A stretch of 64,000 bases of DNA from Brevundimonas pishanensis (GTDB lineage: Bacteria > Pseudomonadota > Alphaproteobacteria > Caulobacterales > Caulobacteraceae): the NCBI RefSeq assembly GCF_022750635.1, contig NZ_JAJKBG010000003.1:1-64000 (forward strand), written 5' to 3'. This document shows positions 49,793 through 58,577 of the stretch, in pieces. The notes below the pieces were generated by a model that ran no database searches, was not told the DNA's origin, and saw only the letters and a program-made list of their open reading frames with translations. The stretch's first letter is position 1, and each line of letters begins with the position of its first letter. The translations under genes were made by a program, and so were the position numbers.

Positions 49793-50338
49793 TCAGGCGA
49801 CGGCGTAACGCGCCGTGACGCCATCGGGCTGGAAGTCCGACGCCGCCAGACTGTCCAGCGCCGCGAACAGATGGCCGACAAAGGCCTCCATATCGCCATC
49901 CTCGATGGACGGGCGCAGATAATTGGTCACCACCGCACGCACGGGATAGGTGCCCTCCGGCCCCGGCACCGACAGGGCGATCTGGATACCCTCGGCGATC
50001 CAGTGGGCGACGGTAGCAAAGAAGTCCTCGGTCGCCAGAAACTCGGATGGCCGCATGACGTAAAGGGTGATGATCCCTTCCTGCACACCATCGGGGCGCA
50101 CGATCACGCCGCTGCGGTCCGGACGCCAGTCATCCGAAAGCTCCACCGCCCGCCATAGACAGAACCACACGCGGCAGGTCTGCGGACGAATGGCATGCAC
50201 CGAACAGCCCGAACCATCGACGCAATAGTGGCACAGCTGCCCCGTCGGCTTGGCCAGTTCAGGCAGGTCCAGCGGGATGTAACGGCAGCATTCAACGCAG
50301 CCACCGCAATCGCGGTCAGGAAGTAGGGGCAGGGACAT
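49793..50338 (-). CDS. YkgJ-type cysteine cluster protein
   Basis: The 181-residue protein has an N-terminal Cys-rich metal-binding domain (CGGCVECCRYIPLDL, CHYC, GCSVHAIRPQTCRVWFC). This matches the YkgJ/UPF0153 pattern predicted to bind Zn or Fe-S. The C-terminal half is helical without known motifs. It could be transcribed with ygfZ on the same strand, 33 bases upstream of it. The function is unknown; modification of a protein methyl or Fe-S site has been proposed for the family only by prediction. Confidence 0.82.
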   Translation of the reverse strand: MSLPLLPDRDCGGCVECCRYIPLDLPELAKPTGQLCHYCVDGSGCSVHAIRPQTCRVWFCLWRAVELSDDWRPDRSGVIVRPDGVQEGIITLYVMRPSEFLATEDFFATVAHWIAEGIQIALSVPGPEGTYPVRAVVTNYLRPSIEDGDMEAFVGHLFAALDSLAASDFQPDGVTARYAVA

Positions 50339-50447
50339 TGGGGCTGTTTAGGGACAACACAGCCATAGGCATAGTTCCTACTTTGGGTTGCCGAAAGAAC
50401 GGTGTTGATGCCATCCATTGCGCAGGCATTTCTGCGGGAGGGCGGCC

Positions 50448-51548
50448 GTGACTGCGATTTCAATTTACGATCATAATGGTGCGCAGCTAAACGCCCGCAT
50501 CGATGTCGAGGACGATCATATCGTCCTGCATAGTCACAGCGGCAATAAGGTAACCGGCAGTAATCCTGATTATCGACTAGCCTTACCGCTGATAATCGAG
50601 CGGCTGCGGAATAACTCAATCGATTTCGTATCTTATCTTGATAGCGAAGCGGCGAGACGTGCCCGTCCGGATATGCTTGATCGAGTACTTCTCACGAGCG
50701 TGGAACTCGATCCCGACAATGACAAAGCTGCGATGCAGATCATTCGGAAAAGCAATGAAGGCAGTAAAAGCCATGGCGCATGGCGCAGGCTCTTGTTTCA
50801 GGCTGAGGGATTTCCCGAACACGCCTTGATAGATGCTGTGACAGGTTGCGGTAAAATATTACCACCTATCAGTACGGGTGATTACGCAAAAGTCCAAAGA
50901 GCGCATATCAAAGCTGCGATTGAGGAAATACGGCAAGGGAGAGAGCGCGCTAATCGGTTTGCGGAAGGCCGTGATTATTGCTTGATCGTTGGTGATGGCG
51001 GCGAGCCGCTGCCGCCGAAAAAGGTTTTCGGCCTGGCACTAGCTAATGCTCTTAATCGCCCCATAAGTCCGGAGCATTTTTCTTCCGGTGATAGGATATT
51101 CAAAATCCTACGTGATCGCGGTTTTGAAGTCGTCGAACGCGTAAAGACGTCGCATCTGGAGGAAGAGCCGGCACAATTTGAGCGAGATGATATCGAGCCG
51201 TTACTGCCATCTGATGAAGAGTTGGTAGCTTTGGAGGGCAGTAAGAAGCTTCGTCTGCACTTCAAAACTGAGCGATCTGGCGCGTTGCCGAAGCGCTACA
51301 AGCAGAAGTTTAAAGACCAAAATGGGAAGTTGATCTGCTTCCGCTGCGCTAAGGATTACATTGCTGAATACGGGGCTGAGATGGCCGATGCGTGCTTCGA
51401 TGTGCACCACATCGAGATGGTTTCAGAGCGAGAGGAGTCCTCCATCACGGGTATGGATGATCTCCAACTGCTATGTTCGAACTGCCATCGAGTCACTCAT
51501 CGTGAGATGAGAGCGGGGCCCACCCCTACGAAGACATTACCGCGATAA
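50448..51548 (+). CDS. HNH endonuclease with unknown N-terminal domain
   Basis: This 366-residue protein has a C-terminal HNH nuclease: CFRC zinc pair (297, 300), DVHHIE (His320-321), the LCSNCHRVTH block with Cys343, Cys346, His347 and His351. The N-terminal 280 residues show no family I know. GTG 50448 is preferred with GGGAGGG at 50436-50442. The codon use and base composition are clearly more A+T-rich than neighbours, indicating acquisition. It looks like an orphan restriction-type (modification-dependent) or other defence nuclease. Its end overlaps the convergent thioesterase gene by 23 bases. Confidence 0.85.
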   Translation: MTAISIYDHNGAQLNARIDVEDDHIVLHSHSGNKVTGSNPDYRLALPLIIERLRNNSIDFVSYLDSEAARRARPDMLDRVLLTSVELDPDNDKAAMQIIRKSNEGSKSHGAWRRLLFQAEGFPEHALIDAVTGCGKILPPISTGDYAKVQRAHIKAAIEEIRQGRERANRFAEGRDYCLIVGDGGEPLPPKKVFGLALANALNRPISPEHFSSGDRIFKILRDRGFEVVERVKTSHLEEEPAQFERDDIEPLLPSDEELVALEGSKKLRLHFKTERSGALPKRYKQKFKDQNGKLICFRCAKDYIAEYGAEMADACFDVHHIEMVSEREESSITGMDDLQLLCSNCHRVTHREMRAGPTPTKTLPR

Positions 51549-51972
51549 TGCCGGAGAAAGCCAGCACGGGGCGGCCTTCCTGTTCCATCGTGCCCTGGAC
51601 AAAGATCATGCGCTTGCCGGCCTTGGTCACCTTGCCGCGGGCGGTGAGGCGTTTGTGGGGAACGGCAGGAGACAGAAACTCGCTGTTGAGCGAGACGGTG
51701 ACACCGTCCTGATCGCCCATAACATCTGCCGAGATCACGAACAGCGAATAGTCCGCGAACGTCAGCAGCGAGCCGCCATGCACGATGCCGCCGTGGCGGC
51801 AGTTGCGCTCGATCGGCATGAAGCCCGCCTGCAGGTCGCCGTCCTCGTGGCGGCGGATATAGAAGGGTCCGGCGTGCTGTTCGAACGGCACGTGCATTGT
51901 CCAGCGTCCCCAACCGGCCCACTCCCCCTCGGTGACGATGGTGACGTGGTTTTGGAAGGCATCGGCAGACAT
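51526..51972 (-). CDS. PaaI-type hotdog-fold acyl-CoA thioesterase
   Basis: This 148-residue single hotdog domain has the PaaI/YdiI-like catalytic segment HGGIVHGGSLLTFADYSL and VTVSLNSEFLSPAVP, followed by a closing strand KAGKRMIFVQGTM. ATG 51972 is chosen over the longer frame because homologues start near this point. It is likely to hydrolyse an acyl-CoA. The upstream 206-bp intergenic region to the glycosyltransferase gene shows only a repeated AAAACGCTGC and no clear gene. Confidence 0.85.
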   Translation of the reverse strand: MSADAFQNHVTIVTEGEWAGWGRWTMHVPFEQHAGPFYIRRHEDGDLQAGFMPIERNCRHGGIVHGGSLLTFADYSLFVISADVMGDQDGVTVSLNSEFLSPAVPHKRLTARGKVTKAGKRMIFVQGTMEQEGRPVLAFSGIIAVMSS

Positions 51973-52178
51973 TGGGGTACTCGTACTCAAAACAGGGTCG
52001 AAAGCCCTGGCCCCATAGCCGGAATGCCTTGCCATGTGGACTTAAAAACGCTGCATCGCGGTATTAAAACGCTGCTCGACGACGGCCACCAAGGCACAAC
52101 CGTCGCCTGTTATGACGATAACGTACAATTCACCGCCTAAACGCTGAAACGCCGAGAGAATCCCGTTAGGCTGAGAAT

Positions 52179-53135
52179 ATGAGCGGGCGTTTTCCCATCC
52201 TTTATATTGCCGAAGCCGATCCTGAAGAGGCCATCCTCTCGTCGGGCGCGCTGGCACATCTGGTAGAGATGATCCCGCACGCCGACTTTACCGTGGTTGG
52301 TTCGGCCGCGTCGGCACCGCTGTTTGCGGACCTGCCGCGCCTGCGTCGTCTGATCGTTCTGGACAAGGACGGCCGCTGGGACTGGATATCTCTGTGGAAC
52401 CAGGTGCGCGACACCAACTGGGGTCTGGTGGTGGACCTGCGCGGTTCGTCCCTGTCGGGCAAGCTGCGACGCCAGCGCCGCGCCGTAAAGGAAGGCAGCA
52501 TCCCCGGCGTCCACGCTGTGGAAGAGGCCGCCCGTCTGCTGCAACTGGATGAAATCCCCGCGCCGAAACTGTTCATCAGCGAGGCCACCCAAGCCATCGC
52601 CGACAGCTTCATCCCGCGCGGTGATGAACCCATTCTGGCGATCGGTCCGGGCGTGGACTGGATCGGCAAACGCTGGCCCGCCGAACGCTATGCCAAGGTG
52701 GCGGCACCGCTGCTGTCCGAGGGTGGACCTCTGGCCGGTGGCAAGCTGATGATCGTCGGCGAGGAAGCCGACCGTGACGCCGCTCACACCATCCGCTTTG
52801 CCGTGCGCCGCGACCGCGTGATCGAGCTTCAGGGCAAGCTGACCCGCCTGCAAACGGCGGCGGCACTGACCCACGCCAATCTGTTCATCGGGGGAGACAG
52901 CGTCTGGACCCAGTTGGCCGTTGCCGCAGGTGTTCCTGCTGTGGGCGTGTTCGGCCCGTCCGACGACAAGAAGCGCCGCCCATGGACCGGCATCGCCGTT
53001 CGCGGCCCGCGCACCCTGGAAGAATACAAAGAACTAGACCCCCGCCTGAACCAGCACATCCAGCACATGATGGACCTCCCCGCCGACCGCGTCCTGAAAA
53101 AGACGCTCAAGATGCTGGCGGAAATGGCGGAGTAG
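52179..53135 (+). CDS. glycosyltransferase family 9 (heptosyltransferase-like)
   Basis: The 318-residue GT-B enzyme is related to ADP-heptose:LPS heptosyltransferases. It has the N-terminal acceptor domain and a C-terminal donor-binding domain with AIGPGVDWIGKRWPAERYAKVA, LTHANLFIGGDSVWTQLAVAAG and GVFGPSDDKKRRPW. It probably adds a sugar to the LPS core at the inner face of the cytoplasmic membrane. It is a single gene. Confidence 0.87.
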   Translation: MSGRFPILYIAEADPEEAILSSGALAHLVEMIPHADFTVVGSAASAPLFADLPRLRRLIVLDKDGRWDWISLWNQVRDTNWGLVVDLRGSSLSGKLRRQRRAVKEGSIPGVHAVEEAARLLQLDEIPAPKLFISEATQAIADSFIPRGDEPILAIGPGVDWIGKRWPAERYAKVAAPLLSEGGPLAGGKLMIVGEEADRDAAHTIRFAVRRDRVIELQGKLTRLQTAAALTHANLFIGGDSVWTQLAVAAGVPAVGVFGPSDDKKRRPWTGIAVRGPRTLEEYKELDPRLNQHIQHMMDLPADRVLKKTLKMLAEMAE

Positions 53136-53159
53136 GGGTGTCGGCTGGGCCTCAAGGTA

Positions 53160-54329
53160 TTACAGCGGCGCGCAGGTGAACTGTTCGCGCGGCGTGCCCG
53201 ATACGGTCGAAAGTCGCTCGGCAGGCAGTTTGATGACGAGGCCGGAGTATTCCAGCCGATAGTCATAAATCGCGCCCAGCAGACCCGCCATCGGACATCC
53301 CCGAACCTCTGCCCCTAGCGCGTCGAAGCCGACGGCCAGTCCCTCGCCCATGCTTCCGGTCCAGCGGCCGACGAGGACTTTGACAGGGCCTGCGTGGTGT
53401 TTATCCGCGCGGGGTAGAACCTGTTCGATCCATTGACGCGGGATGGAGGTGCGGCGTTCCTCGGCCACGTATCGGTGCATCTGGTAAGGGCGGGCCTCGG
53501 TGACGAACCATCCCATAAGGGCACGGGCGATAACCGTATTGCCGCCGCTAGGCGTGTCGCGCAGGTCAAGGATGACGGCTTCGCCTTGCCTCGCGTGGGC
53601 CATCGCTTCGTCAAAGGCCGTGATCGTCGCTTGATCGCCAAGGGAGTCGTTGATGCGGATGGTCAGCCCGTCAGGACTGCGTGATACGGAAAGCGCATCG
53701 CGGGAGGGGCGGTTTCCGGTATAGAGCGACGCCAGCGTTACCGTGCGCGGATGGTCGTGACCAGTGGCAAGGGTCAGGGTTCTGGCGCTGTCCCGACGGC
53801 CCGCCGCCAGTACGCGCGCCGTATAGCCAAGGCCGTCCGGCGGAACGTCCACCCCCAAATCGTTCCAGAAATCCTTGACCGCGAGGGCTGTGGACCGGCC
53901 ACCGATTTCGAGTACGGCGTCACCGACCACGATACCTGCCTTTGAGGCGGGGCTGTCACGCACGGCGGTGACGATGTAGCGGTCGCCATCATGTTCGATC
54001 CATAGATCCGAATAGCTGGGCACCAGCGCCCAGCTGTTGCTGAAGGAACTGCCGGTGATGGTGTGATGGTCCGCCAGCGCGGCCAGTCGCCGCTCCGAAT
54101 ACCGCAGAAGGGAGGCGCTGTCCGTGACCGCCAAGGCTTCGGCCTCCAGCTTTTCGCTAGTTGGCGTTGTTCCTTGCGGGAAGCGGTCGGAATAGGCGTA
54201 GTTCTCCACGATCAGACGCTCGATCGATACGGCGTCCGTGCGGAATTGTTCCGGTGTCTGCGCGCGGGCACCGAAGGCTGAGAGCATCACGGAGGTGGCG
54301 AGGAGGGACGGCATGATGAATCGGTTCAT
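53160..54329 (-). CDS. S41 family (C-terminal processing-like) periplasmic protease
   Basis: The 389-residue protein has a signal peptide (cleavage near GARAQ), an N-terminal helical part and a PDZ-like domain (about residues 105-200: VTAVRDSPASKAGIVVGDAVLEIGG). The S41 domain (about 215-375) carries VILDLRDTPSGGNTV and the nucleophile Ser in RWTGSMGEGLAVG. The Lys of the dyad is not obvious by eye. It is probably periplasmic, and the substrate is unknown. It is divergent from the dihydroorotase gene. Confidence 0.85.
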   Translation of the reverse strand: MNRFIMPSLLATSVMLSAFGARAQTPEQFRTDAVSIERLIVENYAYSDRFPQGTTPTSEKLEAEALAVTDSASLLRYSERRLAALADHHTITGSSFSNSWALVPSYSDLWIEHDGDRYIVTAVRDSPASKAGIVVGDAVLEIGGRSTALAVKDFWNDLGVDVPPDGLGYTARVLAAGRRDSARTLTLATGHDHPRTVTLASLYTGNRPSRDALSVSRSPDGLTIRINDSLGDQATITAFDEAMAHARQGEAVILDLRDTPSGGNTVIARALMGWFVTEARPYQMHRYVAEERRTSIPRQWIEQVLPRADKHHAGPVKVLVGRWTGSMGEGLAVGFDALGAEVRGCPMAGLLGAIYDYRLEYSGLVIKLPAERLSTVSGTPREQFTCAPL

Positions 54330-54475
54330 GCGAAATTGTCCCGCCTTCGCCTCCGGCGCACAACTGAAACTTTATTCATCTGGCCGAGGTTAAGCGGGGC
54401 GCTTCGCCTTCCCCTGACTGCCCCCAAGGCGTAGAAGACCGTCCGACTGTAATCCTTCCCGTCGGAGCGCCTCCC

Positions 54476-55807
54476 ATGACCCAGACTTATGACCTGATCG
54501 TTCGCGGGGGTGAGGTGGCGAACCATGCGGGGCGCGGCAAGGCGGACGTCGGTGTGATCGACGGCAAGATCGCCTTTATCGGTGACCTAACCGGCGCCTC
54601 GGCGGGTGAGGTGTTCGATGCCACGGGGCTGACGGTTCTGCCGGGTGTGATCGACACCCAGGTCCACTTCCGCGAGCCGGGTCTGGAATGGAAGGAAGAC
54701 CTCGAAACCGGCAGCCGCGCGGCGGCTCTGGGCGGTGTGGTGGCCGTGTTCGAAATGCCGAACACCAACCCCAACACCATCAGCCAGCCGACGCTGGAAG
54801 ACAAACTGGCCCGCGCCAACAATCGCATGTGGACCGACCACGCCTTTTACGTCGGCGGCACGCACGAGAATGCGGACTATCTGGGCGAGCTGGAGCGCCT
54901 GCCGGGCGTGTGCGGCATCAAGGTGTTCATGGGCGCATCGACCGGCGACCTGCTGATCGCCGATGACGAGGGCGTGCGTAAAGTCCTGACCAACACCAAG
55001 CGCCGCGCGACCTTCCACTCCGAGGACGAATACCGTCTGGTCGAGCGCCGCGAGCTGGCCCGCACCGGCGACTGGACCAGCCACCCCGAAGTGCGCGACG
55101 CCGAGAGCGCTATTCGCTCGACCCGCCGTCTGGTGAGCCTTGCCAAGGAAACGGGCGCTCGCATCCACGTGCTGCACGTGACCACCAAGGACGAGATGGA
55201 ATACCTGCGCTTCCACAAGGATGTCGCCACGGTCGAAATCACCCCGCAGCACCTGACGCTGGTTGGCCCCGAGGCCTATGAGCGCCTTGGTGCCTATGCG
55301 CAGATGAACCCGCCGATCCGCTCGCAGGAGCACGTCGATGCCCTGTGGCTGTGGGGTATCCAACAGGGTGTGGCCGACGTTCTGGGTTCGGACCACGCGC
55401 CGCACACCAAGGAAGAAAAGTCCAAGCCCTATCCGGCCTCGCCGTCGGGTATGCCGGGCGTGCAGACGCTGGTGCCGCTGATGCTGGACCACGTGAACAA
55501 GGGCCGCCTGTCGTTGGAACGCTTCATCGACCTGACCAGTGGCGGGGCGCAGCGCGTGTTTGGCACCGCCAACAAGGGCCGCATGGCTGTCAGCTATGAC
55601 GCCGACCTGACCATCGTGGACATGAAGGCCAAGAAGACCATCACCCACGACCAGCAGGCCACCCGTTGCGGCTGGACCCCGTTTGACGGCCACGCAGTTT
55701 CGGCATGGCCGGTCGCCACCATCGTGCGCGGGCGCGTGGTGATGAAGGATGGCGAACTGATCGGCACCGCCCACGGCCAGCCGGTCCGCTTCCAGGAAAC
55801 CCTGTGA
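54476..55807 (+). CDS. pyrC: dihydroorotase (class I amidohydrolase)
   Basis: This 443-residue cyclic amidohydrolase interconverts carbamoyl-aspartate and dihydroorotate in pyrimidine synthesis. It shows the metal motif DTQVHFREPG (His64), the carboxylated Lys149 in GIKVFMGAS, HVLHVT and SDHAPHTKEEK with the catalytic Asp. Related allantoinases and hydantoinases cannot be wholly excluded. The downstream prephenate dehydrogenase gene overlaps its stop by four bases, so two biosynthetic genes are coupled. Confidence 0.88.
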   Translation: MTQTYDLIVRGGEVANHAGRGKADVGVIDGKIAFIGDLTGASAGEVFDATGLTVLPGVIDTQVHFREPGLEWKEDLETGSRAAALGGVVAVFEMPNTNPNTISQPTLEDKLARANNRMWTDHAFYVGGTHENADYLGELERLPGVCGIKVFMGASTGDLLIADDEGVRKVLTNTKRRATFHSEDEYRLVERRELARTGDWTSHPEVRDAESAIRSTRRLVSLAKETGARIHVLHVTTKDEMEYLRFHKDVATVEITPQHLTLVGPEAYERLGAYAQMNPPIRSQEHVDALWLWGIQQGVADVLGSDHAPHTKEEKSKPYPASPSGMPGVQTLVPLMLDHVNKGRLSLERFIDLTSGGAQRVFGTANKGRMAVSYDADLTIVDMKAKKTITHDQQATRCGWTPFDGHAVSAWPVATIVRGRVVMKDGELIGTAHGQPVRFQETL

Positions 55808-56535
55808 GCGCAAAGCCCCGTCTAGGTCTGATCGGCTATGGCGCGTTCGGGAAACTGACCGCGCAGCATCTGGCCGCGCATTTCGATGTGCGGGCGTTTG
55901 ATCCGGCTATGGATGGGGATGATGCCTATGCTGCCAAGGTAGACTTGGCCGAGGCGGCGGGCTGTCCGGTGGTGATCCTCGCCGTTCCGGTTGGTGTGCT
56001 GGAACAGACGCTTCAGGAGATCGCGCGTCTGTTGGCTGACGGCGCTCTGGTGATCGACGTCGGCTCGGTAAAGGTCAAACCTGCTGAAGCGATGCAGCGT
56101 CTGCTGCCCGATCACGTCCGCATCGTCGGCACACACCCGCTGTTCGGCCCGCAATCGGCCAAGAATGGTCTGGAAGGTCTGCGCATCGCTGTGTGCGAGG
56201 TGAAGGGAGGCAAAGACGCCCGCCGCACCGCCGCATGGTGCCGCAAGGTGCTGAAGCTCAAGGTCTTTAACGTCAGCCCCGAAGATCACGACCGCGAGGC
56301 CGCGACCGTTCAGGGCCTGACCCACCTGATCGCCCGCGTTCTCTTGAACATGGAGCCGCTACCCACCCGCATGACCACCGCAAGCTTCGAGCGTGTCATG
56401 CAGGGCGTCGACATGGTCCGTCACGACAGCCCCGCCGTCTATCAGGCCATCGAGCGCGACAACCCCTTCGCCGCCGAGGTCCGCGAGCGCTTCTTCAGCC
56501 TATTCGACAAGGCCCGAGGCGAACTGGACGGCTAA
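55804..56535 (+). CDS. prephenate/arogenate dehydrogenase
   Basis: This 243-residue NAD(P)-dependent enzyme of tyrosine synthesis has an N-terminal GYGAFGKLTAQHL dinucleotide fold, DVGSVK and the substrate motif GTHPLFGPQSA. A helical C-terminal domain with DHDREAATVQGLTHLIAR follows, in which the His lies in the conserved position. The GTG start overlaps the pyrC stop (GTGA). At 243 residues it is a short, single-domain form without chorismate mutase or ACT domain. Confidence 0.9.
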   Translation: MSAKPRLGLIGYGAFGKLTAQHLAAHFDVRAFDPAMDGDDAYAAKVDLAEAAGCPVVILAVPVGVLEQTLQEIARLLADGALVIDVGSVKVKPAEAMQRLLPDHVRIVGTHPLFGPQSAKNGLEGLRIAVCEVKGGKDARRTAAWCRKVLKLKVFNVSPEDHDREAATVQGLTHLIARVLLNMEPLPTRMTTASFERVMQGVDMVRHDSPAVYQAIERDNPFAAEVRERFFSLFDKARGELDG

Positions 56536-56538
56536 CCC

Positions 56539-57471
56539 CTAGCGCGGCGTCAGGATGAAGTCGGCGACGTCTTCGACAACCTGCGGTGCGATCTTGGCGT
56601 TTACGTTGGTGTAGGTCGCGATATTGGCCGCGCGGTCAGCGGGCGCTTCGGTCAGGGTGTGGTTGATACCTTCCCAAATATTCAGTTCGGATCGCGGTTG
56701 GGCGCTGTGCAGCGCTTGCGCGTCCACGACCGTGGTGTGCAGATCGGTGGTGCCCTGACCAATGAAGATCGGACCATCATAGTCACGTGCCAACTGCGCC
56801 GGATCGCGTTTCATCCACGAGATCAGATAGGGCTGTACCGAAGGACGCAGCAGGGCCATGAGCGCAACGGGCGGATTTTCGACCGTGCGTCCGGCTTCCA
56901 ATTCCGCCAGCATGTCGAACGTCTCGTCCTTCAACGGCTGGGGCAGTTGGACGCTTAGCTGTTCGCGCAGCACCACGCCCACCGGACGCCCCACACCAGC
57001 GAGCAGGATCTGGCCGCAAACCGGTGCATCCTTGTCGGCTGCAGCAGACTGGACCACCAGCGCGCCCTCGGAATGGCCAATCAGCCAGACGCACGGCGCA
57101 CCCGTTTGTTCTGCGGTCAACCGGGCCCAGTTGCGGGCATCCTCGACATAGGTGTCGAACCTTAACTGTGCCTCCGACACGACGGCAGGAAGGCTGGCAG
57201 CGATGCCGCGCTTGTCGATGCGGACGGTGGCGATGCCCCGTGCGGCCAGCCCCTCGGCCAGCTGCTTCAAAGAGCCGTTGCTCACGCCCAACGGGCTGTT
57301 CCCGTCGCGGTCGGTTGGGCCGCTTCCGGGGATGATGACGGCGGCAGCGACCATCTCGCCTGCAGGCCGTAGCATCGTGCCGTGCAGAGGGGCAGGGGTC
57401 GCTTCTAGCGTCACATGAGTTTCGGTCGGCCCCGCAAACATCAGGGCGGCAGCCATAAGGCTCAGCATCAT
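56539..57471 (-). CDS. exported alpha/beta hydrolase
   Basis: The 310-residue protein has a short signal peptide and the alpha/beta-hydrolase core. The oxyanion region is IIPGSGPTDRDGN, the nucleophile elbow GHSEGALV, the acid Asp in GTTDLHTT and the His in GINHTLTEA. It resembles the periplasmic esterase/peptidase-like hydrolases of the serine aminopeptidase (S33) group. It lies 21 bases after sdpI-like and is probably in the same operon. Confidence 0.85.
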   Translation of the reverse strand: MMLSLMAAALMFAGPTETHVTLEATPAPLHGTMLRPAGEMVAAAVIIPGSGPTDRDGNSPLGVSNGSLKQLAEGLAARGIATVRIDKRGIAASLPAVVSEAQLRFDTYVEDARNWARLTAEQTGAPCVWLIGHSEGALVVQSAAADKDAPVCGQILLAGVGRPVGVVLREQLSVQLPQPLKDETFDMLAELEAGRTVENPPVALMALLRPSVQPYLISWMKRDPAQLARDYDGPIFIGQGTTDLHTTVVDAQALHSAQPRSELNIWEGINHTLTEAPADRAANIATYTNVNAKIAPQVVEDVADFILTPR

Positions 57472-57492
57472 GCGTCTCCGTTTCGGGGCAGG

Positions 57493-58164
57493 TTAGAAGC
57501 TCTGCGCTTCGGGATCGTTACGCCACACGCGCCAGCTTTCGAACACCGACAGGCCCGCAGCGCCCAGCAGGCCGATGACCAGCGCACCGGTCAGAATATT
57601 TGCTGGCACCCACAAGGCTGCGACGAGGCCGGCCACGCCCAGCCAGAACATCAGCCGTCCGGCCAAGCGGTTCGACTTGTCCCACGCCAGACGGGATTTG
57701 TAGGCCCACGGGGTCTTCACCCCGATAAAGGCATTGGGGCCGACCTTGCCCAGTACCGCGCCCAGTAGAATGCTGATGCCCGACAGGAACAGGGCGGAGC
57801 CGACCATATTATACTGTCCCGATGCCGCCTGAGGGCCGAGAGCCGCCCAAGCGATCATCAACGCCACACCTGCCATGATCAGCACCGATACCAACTGCCC
57901 GTTGGCCAGCGCCTTGCGCCGGACAGGATCGGTCGCTGCCTTCGCCTGATGGGCGGTCAGATAGGCAACGACCAGATTGATCAGGCCCAGACCGCCCAGC
58001 GTCAGCGCCAGTTCGGTCCGGCTACCGAAACGGTCAGCATTGCCTTGAAAGTCGAAATGCAGCGGCACGGGCGTGGTCGGACCCTTCAGCGCAATCCATG
58101 CGCTACCTGCAAAGATCAGAAGGGAGACGGCCAGCGCCAGACGGGTGTTCAGGGTCGTATTCAT
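57493..58164 (-). CDS. sdpI: SdpI family membrane protein
   Basis: The 223-residue protein has six TM helices and SdpI/DUF1648 signatures: TPVPLHFDFQGNADRFGSRTE in the first loop and GPNAFIGVKTPWAYKSRLAWDKSNRLAGRLM in the C-terminal half. In Bacillus SdpI gives immunity to the SDP toxin and sequesters SdpR; no toxin genes are visible here. It is overlapped by the sdpR-type gene start/stop (four bases). Confidence 0.9.
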   Translation of the reverse strand: MNTTLNTRLALAVSLLIFAGSAWIALKGPTTPVPLHFDFQGNADRFGSRTELALTLGGLGLINLVVAYLTAHQAKAATDPVRRKALANGQLVSVLIMAGVALMIAWAALGPQAASGQYNMVGSALFLSGISILLGAVLGKVGPNAFIGVKTPWAYKSRLAWDKSNRLAGRLMFWLGVAGLVAALWVPANILTGALVIGLLGAAGLSVFESWRVWRNDPEAQSF

Positions 58165-58448
58165 GGCGTGTCCTCCGTGTTCTGATTTTTGCCTGCTCCG
58201 GCCATGTCCATGAGGAAGGCCAATCCTTCCTCGACCGCCGAGATTTCCAACCGGTACCGTACTGACTGACCGTGCTTCTCCGTGCTGACCAGTTCGGCCT
58301 CTTTCAGGGCGTTGAGGTGCCCCGTGACCGTTGGCCAGCTCATGTCAAAGGCTGCGGCAATATCGCCCGATGCCTTCGGTCCATCCCTCAGCATGGCGAT
58401 AATCTGGCGCCGAACCGGATGGGACAAAGCTTTGAAGAGCGCATTCAT
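58161..58448 (-). CDS. sdpR: ArsR/SdpR family repressor
   Basis: This 95-residue winged-helix regulator has ALSHPVRRQIIAML, ASGDIAAAFDMSWPTVTGHLNAL and the wing QSVRYRLE. It lacks the Cys pairs of metal-sensing ArsR proteins and matches the SdpR type. The gene is the first of the sdpR-sdpI-hydrolase unit. A palindrome just upstream at 58464-58479, plus a half site over the start codon, point to autorepression. Confidence 0.92.
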   Translation of the reverse strand: MNALFKALSHPVRRQIIAMLRDGPKASGDIAAAFDMSWPTVTGHLNALKEAELVSTEKHGQSVRYRLEISAVEEGLAFLMDMAGAGKNQNTEDTP

Positions 58449-58463
58449 TAGGAAAAGTCATAA

Positions 58464-58479
58464 TTAGGAACATTCCTAA
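58464..58479. promoter_or_regulatory. SdpR operator candidate
   Basis: TTAGGAA and TTCCTAA are exact inverse repeats around CA, 16 bases upstream of the sdpR-type start. A second TTAGGAA half site occurs at 58448-58454, next to the start codon. Confidence 0.7.
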
Positions 58480-58577
58480 ATGCAAGTTCGAAAATCAATG
58501 CTCGGCGAGCGCTTGTGTTGGACCTGCGCCCTGGTGGCGACTAAGGGATCACAACCACGGTTGAGGGGAGCCATCGC

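Noticed and set aside
51973..52178. Intergenic stretch with a repeated AAAACGCTGC and a short GTG frame of about 34 codons before the glycosyltransferase gene
   Set aside because: There is no ribosome-binding site, no recognisable protein and no RNA structure I could support; the two repeats are too short to call an element.
54587..55813. Minus-strand open frame of about 400 codons opposite pyrC
   Set aside because: It is antisense to a conserved enzyme gene with no independent signals.
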